The notes: a model not told the origin generated them from the sequence alone. Counted from the first letter of the stretch, positions 1 to 11,254 are shown. The stretch is DNA of 64,000 bases from Enoplosus armatus (GCF_043641665.1 NC_092200.1:19799423-19863422), one strand, 5' to 3'. Program-made: numbers and translations.

Positions 1-389
1 TAACAAGTGCAGGGAAAGTTATCTCAGCTTGGGGAAAGTATAGCGTTAAACTCACTTATGCAACCCTCTTCAAATATTTGCCCAGCGATATACTCTCTTC
101 TCTTGGTGATCAGCCAAGGGTGATAACACTAGAATTAACTCGAATTAACAAAAACCAATCGGATACGTGAAGTGACTGAAAGTAAGTTACAGAAAACCAG
201 GGCAACGACTTCAAACATTTATCACTACAATTAACAATGAGGACACAACAGCTAGCTAGACATACGATACGGAAACAGAGGAGGGATTGAATGAATACAG
301 ATAGTGTAAAGTGACCATTACTGGAAGCAGCTGGTGAAAGCGGTGATCGATTTAGATTTAGTTTGGTTTGTAAGGCCAATTGTAATATC
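1..389. other. no recognised feature
   Basis: AT-rich sequence with no coding signal or repeat that I recognise. Open frames here begin at non-ATG codons or have no family resemblance. Confidence 0.4.
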
Positions 390-700
390 TGAAGGAATTC
401 ACCCGGTTCGCAGAAAGGAAGCGTAGCCTACTTGCGTTTCCGTGGGTGTCTGCGGCGCCAGGAAGTCCGGTGATCGAAATGAGTCATGTGACAGGAGACA
501 GAATGCGCACTCAGAATTTCCTACTACAGAAATTCAGCGTAAAGGGAGTCCGCTGATCCGTTCCGGAGACGGTTCTTTTAGTACCTGAAGTTTTGGGTAG
601 CGACACCTGGCGAATCAGTGGACTCGCTCAGCCTCTGAGGCGGTACCAGTGTTTGCTCAACCTTGGTTACTCCGCCCCTTCGTGGTCAAAGGCTGCATAA
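390..700. promoter_or_regulatory. CpG-rich, promoter-like patch
   Basis: About twenty CpG dinucleotides fall in roughly 300 bp, far denser than the surrounding AT-rich sequence. The patch holds the palindrome-like E-box GTCATGTGAC near 483 and a GC box (CCGCCCC) near 671. CpG clusters in fish often mark promoters, but no first exon can be assigned on either side, and a CpG-rich transposon remnant would look similar. The promoter reading is inference only. Confidence 0.28.
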
Positions 701-1264
701 CTGGATTTGAACTTTTAAGACAATTTATTACAATATATATAATAACCTTGTTCCTAAGTAACAAGAACATATGGACACAGTGTCCAAACGATTAAAAAGA
801 TATCAAACATCATATGTTTAGGACTAACACGTGAATACGTGAACTTTAACACACGTAAAGTTAGTGGCATTTAGTTCCAAATGATCACCAGCTTCTAATC
901 TACTTACAAATACAAACATATAGATTGAAACACATAAGAAAACAAACAAGTATTAGCATTTTGCCTTAATTCTAGATATAAGGCTGTGTTGTGGGAGACA
1001 ACCAAAAGGACAGCTAAAACTGCAGGAGATAACTTTTGGAAGTCTGTGGTGAGGTGTGAAGATGGCCAAGCTGCCTATCTCCAGCTGTGACAAAGGCCTG
1101 GGAGATGTTTGGGTCACAGTCTCCAAAACTACCAACAGTCACGTCTTCCTGGAGGCTTTGATGTTGCTGGACGAGGAACAGCCCTTTGTCTGGTATCAGT
1201 CTCTGTCTCTTTGACTTCTGTAGCTCCCAGGAGGAAGTCTGGCTCTTAACTGAAGCAGCTAACT
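701..1264. other. no recognised feature
   Basis: AT-rich sequence without coding signals or recognised repeats. Confidence 0.4.
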
Positions 1265-1480
1265 GAAGGTCAAAGGCGAAAAGATTTAAGTTTTAAGTTT
1301 GGATTAAAAGGCCCCAACAGAGTCAGACTGTCTGATGTCAATGGGGAGGTTATTCCAGAGGAAGGGGGCACGATAGGAAAAGGCCCTGCAGCCTCCTTAC
1401 TTCTTTTTAACTCTGGGGACAGGCAGACAATCGAGACTACCAAAAGATCACCGGTGCTAGCCTGCCCCTCCATTCAGGGG
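1265..1480 (-). mobile_element. LINE (L2/CR1-like) C-terminal fragment
   Basis: The minus-strand frame from about 1473 to 1270 resembles the extreme C-terminus of fish L2/CR1-like ORF2 proteins. It has a LLVVS segment, then a region matching the usual 'GDRAF..VAP..WN' block in degraded form, ending in FNPNLKLKSFRL, like the family's terminal FK.KLKT..F motif. Only about 65 codons remain, so this is a truncated remnant. The family assignment is from pattern recognition. Similar C-terminal pieces occur at 35.1-35.5, 43.2-43.5, 46.8-47.0 and 61.3-61.9 kb. Confidence 0.5.
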
Positions 1481-1598
1481 CTTACACATGCCCAGACACA
1501 GAAAATCTTTGACACTGTATATGTTTTATATTTATAGTTGACATACACACTGTTTTTTCATCACACGTACATCACTGCCAAATATGAATATATATGTA

Positions 1599-2139
1599 CA
1601 GTGCTTAACAAATTTATTAGACCACCACCCAGTGTAAGGTGTTTGCCACCGCTGCCCTAAATTAACAGTATTGCTGATTACCAAAATATTTTATGTTTCT
1701 GTAATGGTTAACCCACCAGTATGTGCAAGCCAAGCTCTTTAATCAAAATGATCTCTTTAATGCTAAAATATAATTATTGTTGTTATCCATGAATTCTCAA
1801 ATTTACTGTTTTACCAAAAAGCAGAAGAAAATAGTAAAGCACATTATTATTTTTTGATTGAGATGTCAAATTACAGTTATTTACTTGCATTCCTGAACAG
1901 AAAAATGGTTTTGTGGTTGCAAGAATGCAAGCTGTTATCAGGGCCAAAGGAGGTCATACAAAATATTAAGATTTTTGGTTAATATATGTGAATAAGGACT
2001 ATTTAGTTGTTCCAGTTTGTTATTTGCCTAATAAATAACAATACATTTTTTAGTTTGAAACAAGTTTTTGACAGATTTCTAAAATATTTGTGTTTTCTCA
2101 TTTTTATGACAGGTGGTCTAATAAATTTGTTAAGCACTG
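1599..2139 (+). mobile_element. Tc1/mariner miniature element (internally deleted)
   Basis: A 541-bp non-autonomous Tc1-type element. Both ends carry the same 28-bp terminal inverted repeat: 1599-1626 begins CAGTGCTTAACAAATTTATT, and its exact reverse complement is at 2112-2139. It is flanked by TA dinucleotides at 1597-1598 and 2140-2141, the target duplication expected for Tc1/mariner. Most of the transposase is missing; only its last codons remain at 1919-1969. The perfect ends suggest it was mobilised in trans. Its terminal sequence differs from the ends of the three other Tc1 elements in this window, so its helper transposase is not evident here. Confidence 0.9.
1919..1969 (+). pseudogene. 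C-terminal remnant of Tc1 transposase
   Basis: Seventeen codons, including the stop, read ARMQAVIRAKGGHTKY. This matches the conserved Tc1 transposase C-terminus; the intact copies in this window end AVIAAKGASTKY and [12 protein letters not shown]. The preceding sequence in the element is AT-rich and closed in this frame, so the catalytic domain was lost by deletion. The remnant fixes the element's original orientation as plus strand and identifies it as a Tc1 derivative rather than an unrelated MITE. Confidence 0.75.
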
Positions 2140-2141
2140 TA

Positions 2142-5100
2142 TATACTGTATACTGCCGGGTATACATACATATGTACTGCACATATGCACCCACGTCATG
2201 TATGTAAAGGTAAACCTGCTACATTAATCATTCAGTGTTTGTTCCAGAAAATTTGCTGCACTATTGCTATTACTTTTAGTTTATTTATATATATATATAT
2301 AAATGGATTATAAGTTGGTTAAAACAACCCAAGAAAATAACAAAACAAAATAACAAAAGCGAATCTGTAAACTCACACTTGCTGTAAGACACACACACAC
2401 TCTCAACAGAACTGGGCTCCTCAGACATGCGGGCCACAGTTGGATTTGTCAACTCATATAGAGACCTGGTACTTTTTCTCTTTCTGCATGCCTTTAATGC
2501 AACTTGAGCACAGGCTTTATATTTATGCCCATACAATATATATAGATATATATGGGGCTTTATGTTAGAGGCAAGCAGTCCGATTTTGTTATGTACTCTG
2601 CTGGCAGCGAGGCTGTATGAGGCAGGTCGACCGAGGCCGACTGAAGGCCCCGGCCCACTTTGATTGAAGTGACAGGCCTTAGAAAAACACTAACTCAGGG
2701 AAAAGTGCACCGCATCTCTTCGGCCCCGGCCGAGACGTACAGTGGCTGTCTGAACACTTTAACACGGCCTGTTCCCATCGCTGGCACTCAGAAACCACAC
2801 AGTGAGCAAGGCAAAAGATTTCCTGTCAGAGGGAAGAAAGTGTGTGTGTGCAGTCTTGTGTGTCTGTGTGTATGCGTGCGCACCTTTTTTTTCCCTCACC
2901 TCATGCCTCACTCTTCTTCCACTCCAGTTTCTCAGGGATTTCTTAATGACGTTCCACGTTAAGCTAACCTGTCAATCATGAAAGTGAAAACAAAAGCGCT
3001 TGCCGTTTAACAGCAGGGCTCTTCAACTTGATGCTTTTCGGCTTCCAACAACACGTTTGGATAAATTCCTCTTTCAAACAGAGCAGACGCATCCTGCAGA
3101 CATCACTTATCTATCTTTCTTAAACGGTCATCCCAATCTCACCTAGAGCAGTTGGCATCCTCTTGGTAAACAGCCACACAGCCCCCCCCCCCCACCCCCT
3201 CTTTCACCCCCTGTGGACCAGCGAACACTGCGACAAATGTCTTAATGGCTGCATTTGTTCACTTCTGCCCTCCATAACGTCATGAATTTTAAATGGCTCC
3301 TGTTTAATTTACCGCTGCAGAATGTCTGGTATTTTGCAGAAAACGCTGAGGGCGAGCAGTCTCTCTGTGGAAGGCGAGAGGCATCGCTTGATTTGGAGCA
3401 AATCTCTGACATTCAACAGGTAATCACAAATGCTAAGAAAACCAGAGGCAAGCGGGGGAATATCTCGGAGGCATAGCCGCCTCGGGACCTCCATCTGTTC
3501 GAGCACCTGCTCGGCGTGCACCTGTCTTCATTGAAAATAGGCCTGAGTGCTGCTGCATTGTTATTCTTTTACTTTGTCGTTCCATCTCCCACTCTCTCCA
3601 CTTCCAACACCTGCTCTCTGGTCCAACCATATCGAAGGTTTCTGGTCTGCAACGTGAATGGAAATGGTCTGTTGCATTTGTTCCTGATATCTGCACGCAT
3701 GCTTATCCTCGCTAACTTTTCAAGGAGGAGCAGTATGACACCTGATTAGTTTACCTTGAACATATTGCTGGCATTTCTTTAAAAAACAGCACTGAACATA
3801 GACACTGTTCCCTATTTTTTCTCAGTGCCATGTGTTAACTAGTTCTCAGGGACAAGAACCGAAACCTTCAGTTTTTGTTTTTTTTCCCCTTATTCTGTCC
3901 TTTTAAGTTGGGAAATGCCATTTTCATTTCTACTTATTCAAACAACCCAGGTGGAAGATAGTGATAAACAAAATAATAATTTAGAGCTCTGAGAAAAACA
4001 ATAAACCACATTAAATAGTGTTCATCTACTCCGGTGATGTGTTTTTTTTCTCTCCCCCTTTTGAATAGAGATGTGATGAGATCTCCGTGCCTCTCTGTGC
4101 AACGTGATGCAAAGATGTGGAAATGGTCTGTCTTTTTGACTCGTCAGATGTTCCTCTGCTCATCCAATGTGCTCCCTTTGCTCATCTGTTATATTTCATC
4201 TGCTTGTCTGCTGTGTGTCTATCTAACATTTGTTCAACAAACAAAAAAAAACAAAAAAAAACAGACAACTTGTGTAATCAAGGCAACATCTGATTCATCT
4301 CTATTAAATAAAAATAATACCTGATCTGGAACTAATATCCCTCCAAATAACAAATGGATTCATTTACAGCACGCAAAATGATGTCTGCTGCACAAAAAAA
4401 AAAAAAAATCCATCAAAATCCCCAGCTGAAAGTTCAACCAGTTACTCTTTATAATCTTGTTAGAAAAAGATCTGCGCTTATCTTTTTTGCTCTGCGTTGC
4501 TGTGGCTTGTATTGGTTTGCTCGCGTAAGCAGCAATGGTGTTACAGACCTGCCACCCGAGCACATGAGGCCTCCAGGCCCTCTATGTTCAGGTACATCTT
4601 GAACCTGCTCGTGCTCTTATGCTGCAAACTGACCTTTTCTGGTATTCATGTGACATATTAAGAAATCGCTGTATTCAGTCCAGACCTCATTTTGTAATGC
4701 TGAGCTTTCCAAGCACGAGGGATTGATGACATTATGCCCATAAACCCTCCTGTGTTGTGTCCCTCTCCTGTATTTGGCTCAGATTTCATTCACACTCTAC
4801 TTGAACCGTGGTAGAGCCTTTTTGGAAGAGGAATGTAAGCTACATTCTTTTTTTTTTTGTCAGGATTATTTGATAGTACTTGACTTTGAAAGCCAAACAT
4901 ATAAAAATACAATGGTAAAAGCAGTGAAAGCAGTGGCTGCAGTCAAGCTTCTGCAAGCACCTAGAATCTTGTCATCGAGAGACTGGTAAGTTACTGCTCC
5001 TGGCCATGAAACAGTCCAGCAACAGTCCCCCCCGGAAAACCACAGCATGTCATTTTTATCACTTTGCACTTTTGTAACAAAAGAATCTTCAGCGGCCCAT

Positions 5101-5329
5101 TTCCCCCATAGACCTGCATTAAAAAGGAGACTGTGAAACTGTTGACAGGACACCTCGAACTGTTAACAAAAACTTTCCCAGAGTCTAGAAAAGCCCAAAG
5201 TAAAGTCTGTGGGCCGAGTGGGAAAGCACAGACGGGGGCCAGCAGGTGAGCATGTGCAATGGAAGGCACAACGCGGAAGTATCTACAATATGTAAGTACA
5301 ATATGCACTTATACAGGTAACCTGACTGC
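2142..5329. other. no gene recognised; simple repeats
   Basis: About 3.2 kb with no recognisable coding region or transposon. It includes a TA run near 2286-2302, a GT-rich stretch at 2848-2882, an interrupted C run at 3183-3199, A runs near 4243-4262 and 4394-4407, and a T run near 4849-4858. Several short open frames are unrelated to any family I know. The stretch 3230-3330 has balanced composition and could be conserved non-coding DNA, but comparison would be needed. Confidence 0.4.
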
Positions 5330-5640
5330 ACCTGGTTCCTGGCTACGTACAACCAAACGCCTCTATCCTGATTGGCAGGTCACCGTGGTAGCGACTTGTC
5401 AATGACAAGGTAGCCCTACCCTATAAGCATACCCTGCTTTATCATCCATTTTACTCTAAATGGGATCATAATTTACAAAATGAACATCGAGAAGCGGGGT
5501 CATTTTCTCATAGACTTCTATACTACTACTATAATACAACCAGTGGAGTCGCCCCCTGCTGGCTATTAGAAAGAAGGCAGGTTCAAGGCACTTTCCACAA
5601 TGGCTTCACTTTTCAGACCCAGAGGTTGGTGATTGGTTGT
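5330..5640 (+). repeat. dispersed teleost repeat, copy A
   Basis: This stretch matches my recollection of an abundant percomorph dispersed repeat: a CTGATTGGCAGGTC..CGTGGTAGCGAC block, then TTACTCTAAATGGGATCATA, and later GTGGAGTCGCCCCCTGCTGG. A diverged partial copy of the first block lies at 25,710-25,830. No terminal inverted repeats or target duplications could be drawn, so the class (MITE or other) is undetermined. Confidence 0.5.
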
Positions 5641-5689
5641 ATAATGAAATGCACATTGTAGTCCCTCCCATGCTAAACACACGCAAAAA

Positions 5690-6605
5690 ACAATTATTTA
5701 TGGTGGAGTGCAGAGGATGAATTGAGGTGTCTCACAGCCTGATGAAAGAAGCTGTTCTGTAGTCTGGTGGTACAGCAGTGGACACCTCTGTCTCACGAGC
5801 CAGAAAGCAGCAGGGTGAACCTCTCACCGATGCTCAGTAGATGGGTACCAGTAATGTTGAGGGCGGTTTTAATCACCTGCTGCAGAGCCCTCCTGTCCTG
5901 GGTCACGCACATCCCATGCCGGTTTGTAATGTTTCCAGCCAGGATGCTTTCTTTTGCTCCTCTGTAAAATGTAAAAATGATCTTGGCACTTACAGCCGTT
6001 TCTGAGCTTTCTTTACCAGGGTGGAGATATGTGTTCTCCCCATGTCGGGGACTGCAGTCGTGGGTGTACAGCGTGAAGAGGAGGGGGCTGAACACACAGC
6101 TCTGGGGGGGCCACTGAAATGGAGGAGGTGTGACCACCATTACAAACTGACTGGGTCTGTTTGTGAGGGAGTCAAATATCCAGTTGCAGAGTGTGGTACT
6201 TAAGCCCCAAGCGCTAAATTTGCCATCAGTTTGAGATTGAGATTGTGTTGAATGCTGAGCTGAAATCAACAAACAGCATTCTGACGTAGATGTTACTTTC
6301 GAGGTGTGTGAGGACTGAGCGGAGGGCAGCAAAGATGGCACCCTCTGCGGATCTGTTGGTCCTATATGCAAACTGCTGTCTTGAAGCAGGTGGGAGCACA
6401 CTCTCCTGTGACAGCGATATGTTGCAAATGTCAGTGATGACATCAACTAGCTGGTTGGCATATGTTCTTAGTACACAGCTATACTGACAGTCTACCTCCA
6501 GAAGACCAGCCGCTAAGCGAGCACAAAATGTGTTAAGCTCATCTTGCGACGTGGCCTCATACATGAAGGGGGCACTCATCCACATCCACGAAACAACCAT
6601 CAGTA
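5690..6605 (-). pseudogene. L2/CR1-like LINE reverse transcriptase, internally deleted
   Basis: The minus strand holds two overlapping open stretches in different frames, about 6600-6226 and 6446-5793. Together they show pieces of a non-LTR reverse transcriptase in order: QFAYRTNRSAEGAI, then MLFVDFSSAFNTI (the RT block with the first catalytic aspartate region), then LCNWIFDSLTNRPSQ, SPLLFTLYTHDC, and a C-terminal FYRGA..SILAGNIT..HGM block. The expected Y/FADD catalytic box between THDC and FYRGA is missing, and the segment before QFAYR is shortened, so deletions as well as a frameshift inactivated it. The C-terminal motifs are typical of fish L2/Maui-like elements. This is a dead 5'-truncated insertion. 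Confidence 0.75.
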
Positions 6606-7489
6606 CGCTATGTATGGCACCTCCTGCGGAAAGTATTAGTCTCTACACGGCAAAAAACGTGATCGTAACCAAGACTTGCAATCTCATATCTAGCCGTAAA
6701 GACTATGTTCGATTTTTAAGATTGCTTTAAGAATATTTGTCTTTTTTTTCCCGTACTTAGTTTTACCTCCTTCCAAAACCGTACCCAGCATGGTTATTAA
6801 TTTTAAGTGCAATGGAATGAAATTGAAATTGATCGGATTTTACGATGATAATATGACGGTATGATCAACTAGCTTTTCAGCATCTATCAACTCTGTTGCC
6901 TGGCGAAGATTAGGTACAGCAACTTCATGTGCTAAAAAGATCTCTATTCAAACCCAGAGTCTCATGAAGCTGATACGTGAAACAAAACAATGAACAGTTT
7001 ACCACACAAATGTTCAAGAGACAGGTACTGTCTCATTTGCGTTGGTAATTATCATAGACTAGTTACCATGGAGAAAAAGCCACTTTACTGTGACTGCATG
7101 TTGTATGCCTTATCCCCCCAAAAAAACTCTCATCTTTGCTGTAATGTACTCCATATTTGTCACTTCAGAGACAGGACCCAATCCCTTCTCATGTACAAAA
7201 ATGAGATGTTCAGTGGCCATTTAATTTTGACAATATGGACTCAAATCTCACGAACATATGCCTTGTACAGTAATGTCGCTCAGGAAAAACATTATTCTCA
7301 GGAAAAGAAAGTTGCTTAAACTCAGATGCTGTTCAATTATTTTCAGTCTTAATTTACTTTGCACGGATGAAATGGGGGCAAAGAAATCGGTCTCAGTTAA
7401 GTCCAAGACAATTGAACATACATGTTTCTATACTGATCAACATAAAATGCATGATCTTCAACAATATCAGCATTTGCCCAGAGGACTGT
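6606..7489. other. unassigned; may extend the transposon-like ORF at 7.5-7.8 kb
   Basis: No clear gene. On the minus strand, broken pieces such as RHYCTRHMFVRFESIL (about 7280-7230) sit where a longer protein would continue from the frame at 7765-7490, but stops and frame changes are frequent. Confidence 0.25.
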
Positions 7490-7765
7490 TTAAAGTTTGT
7501 TGTCATTAGATGCCAAGGTACTGACACTGATTGGACAAGGTTTGTCATGTTCGTCTACTGGTGAAAAAGGCAAAGATGCATTCACAGTCACATTCACACG
7601 ACCAACTGCTTCCTTAAAACCAGCAAGCTCTTGTCGTATCAGTGGGCCATCACATACTGAAACTACAGCACCAAATGAATCCATTTCACTATTCTGTATT
7701 TGGATTTTGACACCATTATACAGCAACTGTAAGTCACACTCGTCAATATCATTAGCTTTTGCCAT
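7490..7765 (-). pseudogene. transposon-like protein fragment, family uncertain
   Basis: A 91-codon minus-strand frame starts MAKANDIDECDLQLLYNG and contains SVCDGPLIRQELAGFKEAVG. The D(x)P..xELxGFKExVG pattern recalls a group of large, poorly named multicopy ORFs in fish genomes in which a 'GD..A...L.GF.E' block precedes a cysteine-rich segment. The cysteine-rich part is not visible downstream. I cannot name the family and may be wrong. If correct, this is a decayed fragment of a cut-and-paste-type element rather than a host gene. Confidence 0.25.
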
Positions 7766-8459
7766 AGAAAGGAGTGTGACTGCAGCAAGCTTTGACCTAA
7801 ACCTGGGGCTTATGCTTCATGATGTATAATAAACCATCAGTAATTCGTTTACAAAAGCGTGTGACCCCAGGGGATTGCATATCTCTATTTCATCAGTGTA
7901 CAAAACACCTGCAAAGCAGAAGGTTTTTATTGAAAACAGTGGGTGGGATTTCAAAAGGCTCCCATCAATAATATCATACAAAAACCTCTTTGTGGCAGCT
8001 CTGTAGTGTGGTGTTGATCATATCAAAAATTCTGGAATTGACAACAACTGTTCAAGACTTTTAATTAGGGGTATATAGTAAAAACCTTAGATTTTGATTA
8101 CAAGAACCCTTGATTGTTCTTTCTTAACTCTGCAAAGCCTTTGAGACATCTCCATTTCCTCTGGGGTTAAGGGGGTTAAAAAGCTTCTGATTGGTGCCGT
8201 CCTGCGTGTATGTAATGGCCATTATGGAGAAAGAAATTGTCCAATGTCCGGTGCCTCCTCTTGCTGCTCCACACTGTGTGAATGTCTTTCAAAGATCCTC
8301 TTCACTGTGTCCCTTGAGGTATTCAGAAGAGCAGTTTGATATACAAATGCAGCTGCACGTCTGGCAGAATTAACTAACTAACTAACTTTCACACACGTCC
8401 TCCAACAGGCTATGATGTTGTTATGTCAAAAAGCAAAAAAAAAAAAAATCAGTTTGGGC

Positions 8460-8920
8460 AGATGATAGCCGACAGAGCAGACACAGGCAAGTTGGTGTTG
8501 AGTAAAAAGGTTTATTGCAAAGTTCATGTGGAAGTGGTGAAACCTTCCAAGGTGTAGCAGGCAAACCACTAGGAGAACTCAAGACTGAAAAACTGAGCGG
8601 CCGAGATTGTGACACTGCAACTGCAGGTGAAACAACCATCTGGCGATGAGTGGCTGGAAAACCAGACTAGACAAGCTTCAGAGCTGATGAACTTATGGCT
8701 GGCAGGTGCACAGATGGTAACACGTGAGTTGAATGTGGCAATCAGGAGAGAGCACTGCGCCGACATCAACCTGTTAGCGAGTACATCCATTTGGCTGACA
8801 GACTGCGTTCCACCTGGTTTTCTTCGTCCTTGTCACGACGAGCAGTGGAGAGCTTTTGAACACCCTCTTGTATATGGAAACCTTTAGCAGCCGCCACTTC
8901 TGGTGGCTGTATAAGTACCA
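8460..8920 (-). repeat. possible LTR-like repeat, copy A
   Basis: Contains AGGTGAAACAACCATCTGGC around 8625, with a reverse-oriented AATAAA-type signal (GGTTTATTGCAA) near 8509. The same order recurs near 32,282 and 32,516 (GCTGAAACAATGATCTGGCG). This suggests a shared minus-strand repeat, possibly an LTR. No paired ends or target duplications were found. Confidence 0.2.
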
Positions 8921-9454
8921 GCAAACACCATGACTTGTGGAGCTCAAAGTGATCCAACTGATGGTTAAAATAAGCTGCGCTCCTATTTTCATGCCGTCTG
9001 TAGCTGAGCTGTCTAGGGTTCTCATTCCCAGCATTCTAACCCTTGCGCCTCACAGTAGGTTTCAGAGAAGGTGTCATAACTTTTTGATTGCTGCAGGACT
9101 TGGGATCCGAGGCAGATGGGCATTGGACTGTAAAAAACGATCTCGAGTCAGCAGGGCCGACATGATGTTTTTCCCGACTGCCTCGTCTGTGTGTTTTTCT
9201 TTGAAGCACAAGACAGAAGTCAGTGTATCGAAAAGAATTCCAATTCCTTCTGACGAGACTGGTCAATTTAATTGGTTCCTTTATGCTCCTTCAATCCGAA
9301 GGTGATGCCCCTTATTCAAACGAGAGCAAATATTTAATTTTAAAGTAGTCCTATCGCTACAATATTCATGTTTCAAGGATCATCATAATGTAAGTAAGAT
9401 TACCTTCCACAAAGCAAGCGTTGTTGCAGGTTTTAACACTTGCTTGTATTATAG
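8921..9454. other. no recognised feature
   Basis: A 122-codon plus-strand open frame (8937-9305) shows no family resemblance and no convincing start context. Nothing else is recognised. Confidence 0.35.
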
Positions 9455-9511
9455 GTGATGGGTGAGCTGCGGCGGATCCTTGATGAGGGCAACAGCAAAT
9501 TCAAAGATAAA
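9455..9511 (+). other. candidate host exon (57 nt), gene unknown
   Basis: After a splice-acceptor-like TTGCTTGTATTATAG, an open 57-nt stretch reads VMGELRRILDEGNSKFKDK and runs straight into a GTGAGA donor. Both boundaries are in phase 0, and codon choice looks coding-like (CTG CGG CGG ATC, GAG GGC AAC AGC). I do not recognise the protein. A stretch this short can be open by chance, so this is a lead, not a gene call. A further acceptor/donor pair encloses 9735-9782, and a strong acceptor lies at 10,143. Confidence 0.25.
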
Positions 9512-10143
9512 GTGAGAGTCATTTTGCTGTGTCTCTAATACACTGTGTCGCGGTTTCTTCAGACATAGGTGTGAGGGAGATTTTGTATGTTGCCAATACG
9601 TGACTTTGATTAAATAAAACCAAAATAAACCGGATGGATAATAGTCATGTTTAGGAAGGGTTTTGCTCTAGCAGGAATACGGCATAGCTCCGTTCAGGGC
9701 ACTCTCCACACTCTTTCCCTCAACAACTGCACAGCCTAAGAAGCTGGGACATGCCGGGGAGAAACTGCTTCATGTCCTTTAGGTGAGTTTGTTCGCACTT
9801 CGTCACATTAAACACTCAATGTTTGTCCGCCAGGGTGTCTGCAAGGGCTTTTACTTTGTAACTTTATCTTTTGTGAGTCTCTGATGGTGCACCGTCTCTA
9901 ACAAGCACACCGACATTTCACAAAATACCAATTTCATTGGCAGACATGTTTTGGCTTTTTCTTTAAGGCATGTTTCTATCAGTGGTCCTGTCTTTAAAAC
10001 CGATGGCAGTCTGCTCTCATATACAAGCATGCTAGTATTGCTCCGATCATAGATATATGCATATACATAATGGTGTCCAACAGTTTCAGTACTATGACTG
10101 CCCTGGTAGTTTTTCCTTTTTTCTCTTTCTTCTTTTTCATTAG
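9512..10143. other. possible intronic sequence
   Basis: Between the candidate exon and the strong acceptor at 10,143. It includes the 48-nt segment 9735-9782, bounded by ACAG and GTGAGT, which reads PKKLGHAGEKLLHVL and then a stop. It ends in a long pyrimidine tract (about 10,103-10,141). Confidence 0.2.
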
Positions 10144-10511
10144 CCAACAGACGATCCCACCATCTACCTCCAGAAGAGATCTCCCTGCGTTCCCGTTGTG
10201 CCCTTCGATGGGTCCCGCTGTCTTTCGTTGCAATCGGAGCCACTCCCACGTTTGCCAAGGAAGAGCTCAGGGAAGGTCTGCTTAACTCCTGCCGGCTTAC
10301 TACTACAACCTGCATCTTACATATCCAAAGTGTGCGGCAGCCCTCCTCTCTGTCATTTAGACAGAAGTATTACAAGATGCTGTCCATGGCCGAGACACCA
10401 CAGCCTCAAACAAAAGCGACCATGGCATGGTGGAAAGATTTTATCGGGAAGCAAGAGCTGTTCAGGGGCACTAGGGATAAGTATTGCCCTGGGACTTTGA
10501 GTAACATCTAG
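10144..10511 (+). other. candidate coding segment after a strong splice acceptor
   Basis: A long pyrimidine tract ending ATTAG at 10,143 is followed by a frame open from 10,146 to a TAG at 10,509-10,511. That is 121 codons without an early ATG, ending WWKDFIGKQELF...CPGTLSNI. A second plus-strand frame is also open from 10,144 to 10,500, and a minus-strand frame is open over 10,315-9851. The segment is relatively GC-rich, so stops are rarer by composition, and all three frames cannot be real. I recognise no family. It could be a terminal exon of the same unknown gene as 9455-9511. Confidence 0.22.
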
Positions 10512-10718
10512 CTTATGAGGGTGCTGCTTTCCTATAAAGCCTATATGTTTTGTTTTTTTCTTATTTCAAGAAATCATACCGAGTGTAATTATACTGCACG
10601 GGTAGATACATTCACTTGTTTCTAGTCCATATCTTCTCAAATGATTTATTCATCTGTTATATTAAGATAGTTGATAGTTGCAAGTGATCAAATAAGTCTC
10701 GTTATACCTACGAGGTGA

Positions 10719-10762
<44 letters not shown>
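10719..10762. repeat. (CT)n(CA)n microsatellite
   Basis: A short CT run followed by about sixteen CA units. Confidence 0.95.
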
Positions 10763-10763
<1 letters not shown>

Positions 10764-10931
10764 GACTTTTCACTCTGTCTGTATACAGAGACACTTGATA
10801 CAATAGTAATTGCTTTGTCATGCTGTAGTACACTGTTTGGAAGAGCTGATTGATTTTTTCGTTTTCACACTTCTGAAAGCATAACTTGCTGATCTCCGCT
10901 TTCCCTGCCTTTCACAGAGGCTGAGTGTTAG

Positions 10932-10959
10932 AAAAAAGAAAAAAAAAAAAAAAAAAAAA
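10932..10959. repeat. A-rich tract
   Basis: 28 bases, almost all A with one G. No element ending in this tail is recognised upstream. Confidence 0.9.
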
Positions 10960-11254
10960 CCTTCTTCAGCCATATTGCCAGTCAGGGCTGAAAGAGAAAC
11001 TTTACAGCCTGCTTACATATTCTCCCAGCGTTTGCAGAGTTAGGTGTTAGATGAATGGGGCCTAAGATGTACCACCTATCTGTGTTCACCCCACACAACA
11101 GGGGAGCATTATCACTCTATTCCTAGCTGGTCGAACACACTTCCAGTTTGCTCCAAACATCATTTTGCAAGCCGAACACACTCTGTTGCATCACATTTTG
11201 TTGTGGCCATCAGATAATGGGGCTTTTGTGTGCATCAGGTATTAGGATTATCAA

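Noticed and set aside
5793..6446. 217-codon minus-strand ORF as a host gene
   Set aside because: It carries LINE reverse-transcriptase pieces (SPLLFTLYTHDC) and continues in another frame upstream; it is a retrotransposon remnant.
9851..10315. 154-codon minus-strand ORF
   Set aside because: It overlaps two other open frames in a locally GC-rich segment, crosses a long pyrimidine tract and shows no family resemblance.
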